A program made the translations under genes and the position numbers. Under the pieces are notes generated by a model. The model was not told where the DNA came from and did not search any database. It saw nothing but the letters and a program-made list of their open reading frames with translations. This document shows positions 34,498-43,402 of a stretch of 64,000 bases of DNA, piece by piece; position 1 is the first letter of the stretch, and each line of letters starts with the position of its first letter. The stretch is from Microbacterium trichothecenolyticum (GTDB lineage Bacteria > Actinomycetota > Actinomycetes > Actinomycetales > Microbacteriaceae), in assembly GCF_030818955.1 (NCBI RefSeq), contig NZ_JAUTBF010000001.1:3286001-3350000 (forward strand), given 5' to 3'.

Positions 34498-35871
34498 ATG
34501 ACGAAGCTGCGCCTCGCCATCGTCGGAGCCGGCCCCGCCGGCATCTACGCCGCCGACATCCTGCTGAAAGCCGAGCGTCAGTTCGACGTGTCGATCGACC
34601 TGTTCGAGCAGCTCCCGGCGCCCTACGGCCTGGTCCGTTACGGTGTCGCCCCCGACCACCCGCGCATCAAGGGCGTCGTCACGGCGCTGCGCGAGGTGCT
34701 CGACCGCGGCGACATCCGCCTCTTCGGCAACGTCCGCTTCGGCGAGGACATCACCCTCGACGACCTCAAGCAGCACTACAACGCCGTGATCTTCTCGACC
34801 GGCGCGATCCGCGACGCCGACCTCGACATCCCGGGTATCGACGCGGAGGGTTCGTACGGCGCCGCCGACTTCGTGAGCTGGTTCGACGGTCACCCCGACG
34901 TGCCGCGCGAGTGGCCGCTCGAGGCCGAGTCGGTCGCGGTCATCGGCAACGGCAACGTCGCCCTCGACATCACGCGCATGCTCGCCAAGCACGCCGACGA
35001 CCTGCTGCCCACCGAGGTGCCCGACAACGTCTACCAGGGGCTCAAGGCCTCACCGGTCACCGACGTGCACGTGTTCGGCCGCCGCGGCCCCGCCCAGGTG
35101 AAGTTCACCCCCCTCGAGCTGCGCGAACTCGGCGAGCTGCGCGACGTCGACATGGTCGTGTACGACGAGGACTTCGACTACGACGAGGCCTCGAAGGCCG
35201 CCATCGAGACGAACAAGCAGGTCAAGGTCATCGACCGCGTGCTGCAGCAGTGGCGCACCCGGCCGGGCGCGAACAATGCCGGCGGAGAGGCATCGCGCCG
35301 TCTGCACCTGCACTTCTGGGCGAAGCCCCTCGAAGTGGTGAAGGATGCCGAGGGCCGGGTCGCCGCGCTGAAGTACGAGCGCACGGAGCCCGACGCCGAG
35401 GGCGGTGTCATCGGTACCGGCGAGATCCGCGAGGTGCCGATCCAGGCCATCTACCGCGCCGTCGGATACTTCGGCTCGCCCCTGAAGGACGTGCCCTTCG
35501 ACGAGCGCCACGGCGTCATCCCCAACCACGAGGGCCAGGTGCTCTCGGCCGACTCGAACGAGCGCATCCCCGGCGTCTACGCGACCGGATGGATCAAGCG
35601 CGGCCCCGTCGGCCTCATCGGACACACCAAGTCGGATGCCATGGAGACCGTCCGCCACGTCATCAACGACCAGGGCGAGTGGTGGCGCCCCGCCCACCCC
35701 GACGAGGAAGCGATCCCGGCCCTGCTCGCGGAGCGCGGCGTGCGCTGGACCGACCTCGACGGCTGGCACCGCCTCGACGAGCACGAGATCGCTCTCGGCG
35801 CCCCGCACGAGCGCGCGCGCATCAAGGTCGTTCCGCGCGAGGAGATGATCCGGGTCTCGCGCGGCGAGTAA
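34498..35871 (+). CDS. fprA: ferredoxin-NADP+ reductase, adrenodoxin-reductase type (FprA-like)
   Basis: This 457-residue FAD enzyme transfers electrons between NADPH and ferredoxins. The FAD motif GAGPAGIYAA is at residues 10-19, followed by LPAPYGLVRYGVAPDHPRIK, the adrenodoxin-reductase-family signature. The NADP motif is VIGNGNVALDITRML near 158-172, and the C-terminal GWIKRGPVGLIGHTK holds the flavin. A strong terminator follows. The gene is 39 bp after the polyprenyl synthase. Confidence 0.93.
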   Translation: MTKLRLAIVGAGPAGIYAADILLKAERQFDVSIDLFEQLPAPYGLVRYGVAPDHPRIKGVVTALREVLDRGDIRLFGNVRFGEDITLDDLKQHYNAVIFSTGAIRDADLDIPGIDAEGSYGAADFVSWFDGHPDVPREWPLEAESVAVIGNGNVALDITRMLAKHADDLLPTEVPDNVYQGLKASPVTDVHVFGRRGPAQVKFTPLELRELGELRDVDMVVYDEDFDYDEASKAAIETNKQVKVIDRVLQQWRTRPGANNAGGEASRRLHLHFWAKPLEVVKDAEGRVAALKYERTEPDAEGGVIGTGEIREVPIQAIYRAVGYFGSPLKDVPFDERHGVIPNHEGQVLSADSNERIPGVYATGWIKRGPVGLIGHTKSDAMETVRHVINDQGEWWRPAHPDEEAIPALLAERGVRWTDLDGWHRLDEHEIALGAPHERARIKVVPREEMIRVSRGE

Positions 35872-35884
35872 CCCCCGCCGACAG

Positions 35885-35924
35885 AAGGCCGCCCCGTCGC
35901 GAAGACGTGGGCGGCCTTTTCTTT
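35885..35924 (+). terminator. rho-independent terminator after fprA
   Basis: A perfect 10 bp stem, AAGGCCGCCC / GGGCGGCCTT, is followed by TTTTCTTTC. It is the clearest intrinsic terminator in the window. Confidence 0.9.
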
Positions 35925-36098
35925 CGTGGCCCCGACGATGGTCCGGCGTCCCGCGCGAGTATCACCACCGCGGGTCGGGGCGCGCGAGAGGCATGTACGA
36001 CCAGCCGGTCGCCCTCGGCCCGATGCGGCGCTCCGGCTCCGGGCGAGCGGCACACGCACACGTCAGCGGGCGCGGACGCCCCGGCTGCGGCGCGCCAT

Positions 36099-36184
36099 GT
36101 GCCGGGCTCCGGAACACGTGAGCGCGCTGCTCGTCGGCGGCGTGAGGGGCGGCCGTTCGTCCAGACTCTTCCGGAGTGCGGCAC
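36099..36184. repeat. 86 bp imperfect palindromic element
   Basis: Arms GTGCCGGGCTCCGGAA (36099-36114) and TTCCGGAGTGCGGCAC (36169-36184) match at 14 of 16 positions around a 54 bp centre. The GGAGTGCGGC core is shared with the palindromes at 59.6-59.8 kb. Confidence 0.6.
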
Positions 36185-36243
36185 GCGAGTCAGCCGGCCA
36201 GCTCGGCAGGGAGCGGCGCGTCGCCGCGGGCCCATCGTCGCCG

Positions 36244-36249
36244 TAGGCT
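36244..36249 (+). promoter_or_regulatory. -10 box (TAGGCT) for the hydrolase gene
   Basis: TAGGCT ends 6 nt before ATG 36256, a leaderless arrangement. Confidence 0.5.
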
Positions 36250-36255
36250 GTGGCG

Positions 36256-37218
36256 ATGGGGGAGTGGCATCCGGACATCCTCGGCGCGGGCTTCGAGCAG
36301 CTGACCCTGCCGCTGGGTGAGGATGCCGAGGGCGAGGTCGTGGCGACCCTCGTGCGCTCACGCCCCCACCCCGGCCCGCGCCTGTTCGGCGAGTTGCGCG
36401 ACACCGACGTGCTGTACGTGCACGGCTGGTCGGACTACTTCTTCCAGACCGACCTCGCCCGCTTCTTCACCGACCGCGGAGCCCGGTTCTTCGCGCTGGA
36501 TCTGCGCAAGTACGGTCGGAGCTTGCGTCCCGGTCAGTCTCCCGGGTACGTCGCCGCGCTCGACGTGTACGACACCGACATTGCCGCGGCTCTGGATGCC
36601 ATGGGCACCGCCCGCGAGAAGCGTCGGCTGTTGCTGTTCGGGCACAGCACCGGCGGGTTGACGCTCACGCTCTGGGCGGCGCGGCACCCCGGTGTCGCCG
36701 ACGCTCTCGTGCTGAACAGCCCCTGGCTCGAACTGCAGCTGGGGCCGTTCGGTCGCCAGGCGCTCGCGCCCCTCGTGAACGCCCGTGCCCGCTTCGATCC
36801 TCTCGGCACCCACCCGGTCGTCGACCTCGGCTTCTATACGCGTGCGCAGCGTGACGCGGGTACCCTGCCCGACAGCCCCGACGGATGGCGCCCCGCCCAG
36901 GGGTTTCCGACACACCCCGGCTGGCTCGCCGCCGTCATCGCGGGGCATGCGCGGGTGGCATCCGGGCTCGATGCGGGGTGCCCGGCACTGGTGCTGCTCG
37001 CGGCCCGGTCGACGGTCGCGTTGACGTGGAACGACGCCATGCGGGCGAGCGACTCGGTGCTCGTCGTCGACGACATCGCGCGTGCCGCCACCCGTATCGC
37101 GCCAACCGTGACGATCACGCGCATCGACGGCGCGCTGCACGACGTCTTCTTGTCGGCGTCCGCGGCGCGGGACGCGGCCTACGCGGCCCTCGGTCGCGGC
37201 GTCGCGGCGCTGCGATGA
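36256..37218 (+). CDS. alpha/beta hydrolase (serine hydrolase)
   Basis: This is a 320-residue cytoplasmic alpha/beta hydrolase with an intact nucleophile elbow GHSTGG (Ser131), an oxyanion region YVHGWSDYF (about 54-62) and the catalytic histidine probably in GALHDVFLS near the C-terminus. The segment FALDLRKYGRSLRPGQ resembles monoacylglycerol-lipase-like proteins. The ATG at 36256 is chosen from the -10 box spacing. It converges on selO with a single base between the stop codons. The substrate is unknown. Confidence 0.87.
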   Translation: MGEWHPDILGAGFEQLTLPLGEDAEGEVVATLVRSRPHPGPRLFGELRDTDVLYVHGWSDYFFQTDLARFFTDRGARFFALDLRKYGRSLRPGQSPGYVAALDVYDTDIAAALDAMGTAREKRRLLLFGHSTGGLTLTLWAARHPGVADALVLNSPWLELQLGPFGRQALAPLVNARARFDPLGTHPVVDLGFYTRAQRDAGTLPDSPDGWRPAQGFPTHPGWLAAVIAGHARVASGLDAGCPALVLLAARSTVALTWNDAMRASDSVLVVDDIARAATRIAPTVTITRIDGALHDVFLSASAARDAAYAALGRGVAALR

Positions 37219-37219
37219 C

Positions 37220-38683
37220 TCACGTGCCGCAGAACGTCACGAACGGGACTTCGGTAGTCGGTGGGGCAGCGAGGCGGCGGGCGAGCGACGTATGCCGCTC
37301 GGTGTACGGGTTTCGGAGCAGCTCGACGAGCTCGTGGACCGGGTCGAGGTCTCCCGCGACGGCGGCCTTCAGCGCGTCGTCCACGATGTGGTTGCGCGGG
37401 ATGTAGACGGCATTGGTGGTCGCGAGGCGGTCGGCATCCGGCTGGAGAGCCGACCAGCCCTCGAGCCAGGCGTCGACGGCGGATGCCGCGGCAGGAGGGA
37501 AGGCTCCGCGTACCGCCGTCGAGTCACCTCGCGCGGCGGTCGCGAGATCGCGCCAGAAGCCGGTGAAGTCGACGCGGTACGCGGCGAGCAGCGACAGGGC
37601 CTCCGCGGCGAACCGGTCTACGGTCGAGGAGTCGATCGATGCGTCGAGGCCCAATTTGGTTCGGAAGACCCCGGTCCACGCGGCGATGTAGCGCTCGTCG
37701 AAGGTCGAGACGACCTCGTCGCCGATCGCGCGCCCGTCGTCGATGTCGTCGGCGAGGACTCCGGCAAGCGCGTGGGCGAGGCGACCGAGGTTCCAGCGCA
37801 TGATCTCGGGCTGCCGGCGGAAGGCGTATCGACCGTGGAGGTCGATCGAGCTGAACACCGCGTCCGGGTCGTACGCGTCGAGGAACGCGCACGGGCCGTA
37901 GTCGATGGTCTCGCCGCTGACGAGCACGTTGTCGGTGCTGAGGACGCCGTGCACGAATCCGACGCCCATCCATCCCGCCGTCTGCAGGGCCGCAGCTCCC
38001 ACGACACTGTCGAGGAACGCGCGTGCGGGATACCGACCGGCAGCGACTCCCGGGTAGTGGCGCTCGAGGGCGTGGGCGACCAGGCGTCTCAGCAGTTGGG
38101 GGTCGCCGAGGGATGCCGCGTACTCGATGGAGCCGTATCGGATGTGGCTCGCGGCGACCCGGGTCAGGATCGCGCCGGGCAACATCTCACCGTTGAAGCG
38201 GCGGGGAGCGCCCGTCGCGACGACCGCGAGGGCGCGGGTGGTCGGCAGGCCGAGGGCGTGCATCGCCTCGCCGAGGAGGTACTCGCGCAGCATCGGCCCG
38301 ACCGTGGCGAACCCGTCGACGCGCGACATCGACGTGGGACCGATGCCCTTGGTGTGCACGTCGGCGAAGCCTCCGGAGTGGCGGGGGCGTTCACCGAGGA
38401 GAGCCGCGCGTCCGTCGCCGAGCAGGGGTTTGTAGACGCCCCACTGGTGCCCGGCGTAGACCTGCGCGACGGGCGTCGCCCCCGGGGCGGGCCGCTCGCC
38501 GGTGAGGAAGCGGACGCCCTCATCGGTTCGCAGGACGTCGGGGTCGAGGGAGACATCGTGCGCAACGTCGTCGTTGAGCGCCAGGAGGCGGGGCGCGGGC
38601 GTCCGGCGAGGTGAGACGGGCCGGGAGAGGTCGGGGAACGTCTCGGCCCAGACGTTCGTGAGCTCGGGAAGTGCTGAGCGCAT
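37220..38683 (-). CDS. selO: SelO-family protein AMP-transferase (YdiU)
   Basis: This pseudokinase-fold enzyme adds AMP to protein hydroxyl groups and is linked to redox stress. It has 487 residues, the usual length. Conserved segments are QVYAGHQWGVYKPLLGDGRA, DVHTKGIGPTSMSR, FVHGVLSTDNVLVSGETIDYGP with the Mg-binding Asp/Asn and Asp, and FLDAYDPDAVFSSID. The family MNTDN reads LSTDN here, a mild change. The C-terminus is FVTFCGT, so the late cysteine of the bacterial form is kept. The reading above 38683 is an extension and is not used. Confidence 0.92.
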   Translation of the reverse strand: MRSALPELTNVWAETFPDLSRPVSPRRTPAPRLLALNDDVAHDVSLDPDVLRTDEGVRFLTGERPAPGATPVAQVYAGHQWGVYKPLLGDGRAALLGERPRHSGGFADVHTKGIGPTSMSRVDGFATVGPMLREYLLGEAMHALGLPTTRALAVVATGAPRRFNGEMLPGAILTRVAASHIRYGSIEYAASLGDPQLLRRLVAHALERHYPGVAAGRYPARAFLDSVVGAAALQTAGWMGVGFVHGVLSTDNVLVSGETIDYGPCAFLDAYDPDAVFSSIDLHGRYAFRRQPEIMRWNLGRLAHALAGVLADDIDDGRAIGDEVVSTFDERYIAAWTGVFRTKLGLDASIDSSTVDRFAAEALSLLAAYRVDFTGFWRDLATAARGDSTAVRGAFPPAAASAVDAWLEGWSALQPDADRLATTNAVYIPRNHIVDDALKAAVAGDLDPVHELVELLRNPYTERHTSLARRLAAPPTTEVPFVTFCGT

Positions 38684-38761
38684 GGGGGAAGTATGACCGG
38701 ATGCCGATCGTCGGGGCTCCGTGTGACGCTCTGCGGCGCCCGCTGACGTTTCATGACGAGC

Positions 38762-38821
38762 GACGTGTCGAGGTGACGCACAGCCCACGATCGCGGAGTG
38801 TCCGTCACCTCGACCGGTGTC
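38762..38821. repeat. 60 bp palindromic element overlapping the symporter stop codon
   Basis: The stem is TGTCGAGGTGACG against CGTCACCTCGAC with an extended outer match, enclosing CACAGCC...GGAGTGTCC. It lies at the 3' end of the symporter gene (stop 38820-38822) and upstream of selO, so it may end transcription before selO. Its GAGTGTCC core resembles the family A palindromes. Confidence 0.65.
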
Positions 38822-40163
38822 AGTCGGCGCGATCGGCTGCGGCGAACTTCTCGGAGAGCTCGTCCTCATCGGCTGCCTCGGCGGTGACGCTCTTGCGCCC
38901 GGCGTAGACGTCGCGGTCGATCTCGTCGGTGGCGTTCGCGACGAGCAGGGCGACCATCGTGTCGCCGTTGACGTTGAGGAACGTGCGGAAGATGCCCGTG
39001 AACCAGTCGACAGCGATCAGCAGGCCGACCGCCTCGAGCGGAAGGCCGAGGGAGGTCGCCAGGAAGGTGGCGGCGACGGCGAAGCCGCCGGGGACCGTGA
39101 TCGTGCCCATGTTGAGCATGATCGCCAGCGCCATGCCGAGGATGATCTGGCCGGGGGTGAGCTCGACGCGGGCGGCCTGAGCGAGGAACAGGATGGCGAT
39201 GGTGTAGTTCAGCACCGCGCCGTACGAGCCCATCGTGAGCCCGACCGACAGTGTGAAGTTCGCGATCCGCTGGCTGATGCCGACTTTCTCGACCGCGTTC
39301 TTCAGCACCGTGGGGAACGTCACCGCCGAGCTCGTCGTGGTGATGGCGATCACCGTCTGCTCGGCGAGCTTGCCGGGGAGCGCGGCGGGGTTCAGGCGCG
39401 TGCGCACCGTGACGACGATCACGAAGAGCGCCGTGACGACGAGCACGCCGATGAGCGTCGAGCCCAGGTACGACAGCGCGGTCGTGACGACGGCGAAGCC
39501 GACGTCGCCGGCGAGAGCTGCGAGCAGGCAGAAGACGCCGATGGGCGCGATGCGCATGACGAGGCGGATCATTCCGAGGACGATCTGCTGGAGCTGATCG
39601 AGCAGGGTGACGACGAGGGTGTTGGCGGTGGCGCGCACGTAGCCGTTGAGGGCCAGGCCGAACAGGAGCGAGAAGACGATGATCGGGAGCATCGTGGCGG
39701 TCGACATCGCGTTGAAGATGTTCGTCGACACGAAGCCGAGGATGGTCTCCTGCCAGCCGGTGGGCTTCGCCGACTCCTGCAGTGCGGGGTCGACCGAGCC
39801 GGAGTAGTCGATGCCCGCGCCCGGCTGTATCAGCACCGCGAGGCCCCAGCCCACGGCGGCGGCCACGATCGAGAAACCGATCATCCACGCGAACGTGCGT
39901 CCGGCCAGCCGCCCCATGCCCGAGCCGGTCATCGAGCCGGTGGCGACGATCACCGACGCCATCACGAGTGGCACGATCGCCATCTGGATGAGACGGATGA
40001 ACAGGTCGCCGATGAATTTCAGGTTCGCGGCCCACTCCCCGGTGAGGATGCCGAAGAGCACCCCGAGCACGGCCGCGAGGGCGATGAGGGTCGCCGGATG
40101 CCGTAGCACCCGCCAGGTCGTCGCCGCGGTGCCGCGGGAGCTCGTCGTCTGTGCGTCGCTCAT
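38820..40163 (-). CDS. dicarboxylate/amino acid:cation symporter (DAACS family)
   Basis: This 447-residue membrane protein has the glutamate-transporter fold. The HP1 motif reads TTTSSAVTFPTVL, HP2 is around NMGTITVPGGFAVAATFLA, and the last helix reads DWFTGIFRTFLNVNGDT. The helix 7 NMDGT sodium/substrate motif is replaced by a shorter GSYGAVLNYT, and the aspartate that binds the substrate amino group in GltPh is glycine, so a substrate without an amino group (such as a dicarboxylate) is plausible. ATG 40163 has GAGG upstream. A GntR gene is divergent 154 bp away, with an operator between. Confidence 0.88.
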   Translation of the reverse strand: MSDAQTTSSRGTAATTWRVLRHPATLIALAAVLGVLFGILTGEWAANLKFIGDLFIRLIQMAIVPLVMASVIVATGSMTGSGMGRLAGRTFAWMIGFSIVAAAVGWGLAVLIQPGAGIDYSGSVDPALQESAKPTGWQETILGFVSTNIFNAMSTATMLPIIVFSLLFGLALNGYVRATANTLVVTLLDQLQQIVLGMIRLVMRIAPIGVFCLLAALAGDVGFAVVTTALSYLGSTLIGVLVVTALFVIVVTVRTRLNPAALPGKLAEQTVIAITTTSSAVTFPTVLKNAVEKVGISQRIANFTLSVGLTMGSYGAVLNYTIAILFLAQAARVELTPGQIILGMALAIMLNMGTITVPGGFAVAATFLATSLGLPLEAVGLLIAVDWFTGIFRTFLNVNGDTMVALLVANATDEIDRDVYAGRKSVTAEAADEDELSEKFAAADRAD

Positions 40164-40253
40164 GGAGGATCCTCGTCTCGGTTGGGGGTATCCGGTCCGT
40201 CCAATTGTGAACAAGGCCCGTTACGAGGGCCTCCTTGGCGTGTTTCTCCGGCG

Positions 40254-40269
40254 TTAAGGTCTGACCAAT
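40254..40269. promoter_or_regulatory. FadR/GntR-type operator
   Basis: TTAAGGTCTGACCAAT contains the perfect palindrome GGTC-T-GACC (40258-40266), which matches the general FadR-subfamily core GGTNNGACC. It lies between the symporter and the GntR gene and could control both. Confidence 0.7.
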
Positions 40270-40317
40270 CGGATGCCGACGACACCGGGGAGTGGAAGGA
40301 TGTGAGGGGGAGAACCG

Positions 40318-41022
40318 ATGACCGACCAGCAGACGCTTGTGCCGCTCGAGCGACGCGGCGGATCGTTGCGCGACGAGATCGTCGGGCGCTTGCGTGCGCT
40401 CATCGTCGCGGGCGTGCTGAAACCCGGCGAGCGCTTGGCGACCGAACGCGAGCTCGCAGCGCAACTGTCGGTGTCGCGCTCGGCGGTGCGCGAGGCGCTG
40501 CTGCGCCTGGAGTCGGCGGGGTTGATCGAAAGGCGTCAGGGAAGTGGCACCCGCGTCAGCGCGCGTATCCCCATCGAGGCGGTTCTGGCCTCGCTGGAGA
40601 GCGAGCACAAGGACGCCGTTGCGGAGTCCGCGGAGTTCCGCACGGTCGTCGAACCGCAGATCGCGCGGCTGGCGGCGGCGCGGATCGACGGAACCGAGAT
40701 CGAGGCGCTCGCCGCGCTGCTCGAGGAATCCGACCACGTGACAGACGTGGAACAGTCCGTGCGGCTCGATATCGCCTTTCACGTCGCGATCGCGTCGGCG
40801 ACGCACAACGCCCTGCTGACCTCTCTCAGCGAGCTCACCGTGTCGTGGACCGTCGAAGCCCGTGTCTCGTCGCATCTCGACGAGGAAGGACGCCGTCTGT
40901 CGCACGACGGCCACACGCGGCTCCTGCGCGCGCTGCGCAGGGGGGATCCCGACGCGGCCGAGGCCGCGATGCGCGTGCACCTCGACGAGATCGCCGACCT
41001 GATCGCCCGCGCTCGCTCCTGA
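40318..41022 (+). CDS. GntR-family regulator, FadR subfamily (FCD domain)
   Basis: This 234-residue regulator has an N-terminal winged helix (about 12-75: LRDEIVGRLRALIVAGVLKPGERLATERELAAQL, with SRSAVREALLRLESAGL) and a C-terminal FCD ligand domain (about 85-230). Candidate metal-binding residues include HVAIASATHN and DGHTRLLRALRRGD. A GGTCTGACC operator sits 50 bp upstream. It is divergent from the symporter and convergent with the Nramp-like gene; the symporter is the most likely target. The ligand is probably an organic acid. Confidence 0.9.
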   Translation: MTDQQTLVPLERRGGSLRDEIVGRLRALIVAGVLKPGERLATERELAAQLSVSRSAVREALLRLESAGLIERRQGSGTRVSARIPIEAVLASLESEHKDAVAESAEFRTVVEPQIARLAAARIDGTEIEALAALLEESDHVTDVEQSVRLDIAFHVAIASATHNALLTSLSELTVSWTVEARVSSHLDEEGRRLSHDGHTRLLRALRRGDPDAAEAAMRVHLDEIADLIARARS

Positions 41023-41033
41023 TTCGCGTGCGG

Positions 41034-42350
41034 CTATCCGCCGATGAGGCTGATCATCAGCCGGATCGACAGGGCCACCACCGCGATCAGGCCGATGCCA
41101 CCGGCGAGGTTCTGCCACCAGCGGTTTCGGAGCGGCCCCATGAGCTTCCGATCGTTCGCCATCACGATGATCAGCGCCGCCAGGATGGGGGCGAACAGCA
41201 CCGTCAGCGCCTGCGCCATGACGATGAGCTGTACCGGCGAAGCTCCGGCGAAGGCGATGGTCACACCGAGACCGAACGCCAGGATCAAGGCACTGCCGAG
41301 TCGCGCGGCCAGGGTCTCGGCGGAGGCGCCGCGTCCGATGGCATCCGAGAGCATGGTGCCTCCCGCGATGCAGTTCGGGATCATCGACGAGAACGCCGCC
41401 CCGAAGAAGCCCAGGGCGAAGATCCAGGCGCCCACCGGCCCCGCGACCGGCTCGAAGATGCGGGCGAGTCCCGTGAACGCACCGGGGGTGTCTGCGCCGG
41501 TCTGCCCGAGGACGGATGCGGCGACCACGATCACCAGTGCCGTCATGATGCCCGGGGCGACGATGCCGGGGATCGTGTCGACGATCGTGATGTCGCGGTA
41601 CTCGCTCTCGGTCCGCTCCCGCGCCTTCGTGCCGTACGAGGCGAAGAACGCGGCGTTGATCGAGAAGTTGGTGCCGACGAGGCCGATGATGAGCAGCCAG
41701 GCCCCGCCGGGGATGACCGGGATGAGTCCCGCGCCCGCCGCCGCCCAGTCGGGGTTCGACGCGAACGCCGAGGCGATGAAGCAGAACGCCATGAGCGCGA
41801 CGATGACGATGAGGATCTTCTCGACCACGCCGTAGATCTTCTTCAGCAGCAGGATCGTGCCGACCAGCACGGTGCAGATGACCGTCCACATCACGGGCGA
41901 GGTGCCGGGGATGAGCATCGACAGACCCACGCCGGAGCCGACGGCGTTGCCGACGGAGAAGCACAGGGTGATGAGGAAGACGCCGATGCCGGCGACGACG
42001 CCGGCCCACGTGCCGAGGGAATCCTTGATCGAGGAGATCAGCGAGACGGGTGTGCGGATGCCCAGGCGCACGCTCATGTCGGTGAGGAAGATCATGAGAA
42101 TCGTCGACACGATGATCACCCAGATGAGGGTGTACCCGTAGAGGGCCCCGGCGTTCATCGCGGTGGTCAGGTTGCCCGGCCCGAACTGCCAGGCGCCCGC
42201 GACGAAGGCGGGACCGATCAGGGCGAGGCGGCGCCAGAACGTGCGCCGCGTGCGGTGGGAATCGACGATGCTGCGCACCGTCTCGGTCGAGATGCGCCCG
42301 TGGCCGGTGCCGGGGGTCGCGGGCGGTCGTGCGGTGGTGCGGTCGCTCAT
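41034..42350 (-). CDS. Nramp-family transporter lacking the canonical metal-site residues
   Basis: This 438-residue membrane protein has eleven helices and the LeuT-like Nramp layout. Helix 1 reads GPGN (57-60) where divalent-metal transporters have DPGN. Helix 6 reads GTNFSINAAFFASY where the family has a GAMxMPHN-like motif, so the metal-binding aspartate, methionine and histidine are absent. It is unlikely to carry Mn2+ or Fe2+ in the standard way. It follows a DapA-like gene by 73 bp in an operon divergent from a LacI gene, so an organic substrate handled by that enzyme is plausible. ATG 42350 is chosen at MSDRTTARPP. Confidence 0.85.
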   Translation of the reverse strand: MSDRTTARPPATPGTGHGRISTETVRSIVDSHRTRRTFWRRLALIGPAFVAGAWQFGPGNLTTAMNAGALYGYTLIWVIIVSTILMIFLTDMSVRLGIRTPVSLISSIKDSLGTWAGVVAGIGVFLITLCFSVGNAVGSGVGLSMLIPGTSPVMWTVICTVLVGTILLLKKIYGVVEKILIVIVALMAFCFIASAFASNPDWAAAGAGLIPVIPGGAWLLIIGLVGTNFSINAAFFASYGTKARERTESEYRDITIVDTIPGIVAPGIMTALVIVVAASVLGQTGADTPGAFTGLARIFEPVAGPVGAWIFALGFFGAAFSSMIPNCIAGGTMLSDAIGRGASAETLAARLGSALILAFGLGVTIAFAGASPVQLIVMAQALTVLFAPILAALIIVMANDRKLMGPLRNRWWQNLAGGIGLIAVVALSIRLMISLIGG

Positions 42351-42423
42351 GGTCGTTCCTTCCGTCGTCGTTGACGTTGCGGGGTTCATGAGGGGCGGCC
42401 GTGGTGACGGCCGCCCCGCGGGG

Positions 42424-43360
42424 TCAGGCCGGGACGACCACGCTGTCGAGGTCGGCCGAGGCGAAGGCCGCGGCGATCTCGGCGTCGGCTCCGGCCGGAA
42501 GGGGCAGCAGGGGCTCGCGCACGGTGGCGTGGTCCAGGATGCCACGGTTCACCAGGCCCCACTTCAGGGCGACCGTGCCCTCCATGTGCGACCCGCGGTG
42601 GTACACCGCCTTGGTGACCGGCAGCAGGCGCTCGTGGATGGCGTGCGCGGCGGCGTAGTCGCGGGCCTTACCGGCTTCGATGAGGTCGACCAGGAGCTCG
42701 GGGGCGATGTTGCCGTAGCCGACGAGCAGGCCGTCGACGTCGAACATCGTCGGGAGCAGGTACTCGTCGTGGCACGACAGCACCTGCAGCTCGGGGTAGG
42801 CGGAGCGCAGCGCCGGGATCTCGGTGTACCAGCGGCGCATGTTGCGTACGCCGTTCTTGGTGTGGTTGACACCCTCTTGCCCGGCGATCTCGAGCTGGGT
42901 GTCGAGGTCGTACGAGGCCTTGGTGTTGTCGGGGTACTGGAAAGAGGATCTCCTCGAGGCCCGACTCCTCCCAGATGGCGCGGTAGCGGGTCTGCGGAGC
43001 GCCGGGCTGGAAGCCGAATCGCAGCCACCCGTGCGAGGGGTAGACCAGGGCGCCCTTCGCGCCGGCCGCTGCGGCATCCTTCGCTTCGAGGGCGGCGGTG
43101 AGGTTCCCCTCCTTCGTGATGCCCGCGATGATGGGCAGCCGGTCGTCGACCGAGTCGCGGAAGGCCCGGATGACATCGAGCTGCTCCTTCTCGGTGAGGA
43201 ACGTGCCCTCGCCGGCGTGGCCGAGCACGACGAGGCTCTTGACGCCGTCGATCGAGCCGAGCCACGAGCCCAGGCGCTGAATGGCGTCGTAGTCGACGTC
43301 GCCATCGGGGGTGAACGGGGTAACGGGGGCGGGGTTCAGGCCGCGGAGGTCGAGGACCAT
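42424..43360 (-). pseudogene. dihydrodipicolinate synthase (DapA/NAL) family gene with a +1 frameshift
   Basis: Read in two frames this encodes a 311-residue TIM-barrel aldolase/dehydratase of the DHDPS family. It keeps the Schiff-base lysine (about K168, in GVNHTKNG), the tyrosine (about Y142, in FQYPDN) and GxxGEG (HAGEGTF, about 48-54, in place of GTTGE). An extra base in the run GGAAAGAGG (42943-42945) breaks the frame at about residue 140: upstream reads ...EEILF, downstream YPDNTKASYD. The start ATG 43360 has AAGGAG 7-8 nt upstream. It may be a real mutation or a sequencing error; both halves are otherwise intact. It lies upstream of the Nramp-like gene and is divergent from lacI. Confidence 0.85.
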
Positions 43361-43402
43361 CGTCGTCTCCTTCATCGTCTCTTCGTCGAGCGCTCCTGAA
43401 TG

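Larger units (their letters stand above)
35925..36255. other. 330 bp intergenic region without a convincing gene
   Basis: Reading frames here lack family features and good starts. The region holds an 86 bp imperfect palindrome (36099-36184) and the -10 box of the next gene at 36244. Nothing else is seen. Confidence 0.6.

Noticed and set aside
34356..36320. 654-residue plus-strand frame over fprA
   Set aside because: It is an alternative frame of fprA, Arg- and Pro-rich, with no fold.
38866..42009. 1047-residue open frame on the minus strand across the symporter, GntR and Nramp genes
   Set aside because: It covers three well-supported genes in other frames, is low in hydrophobic order, and has no family match.
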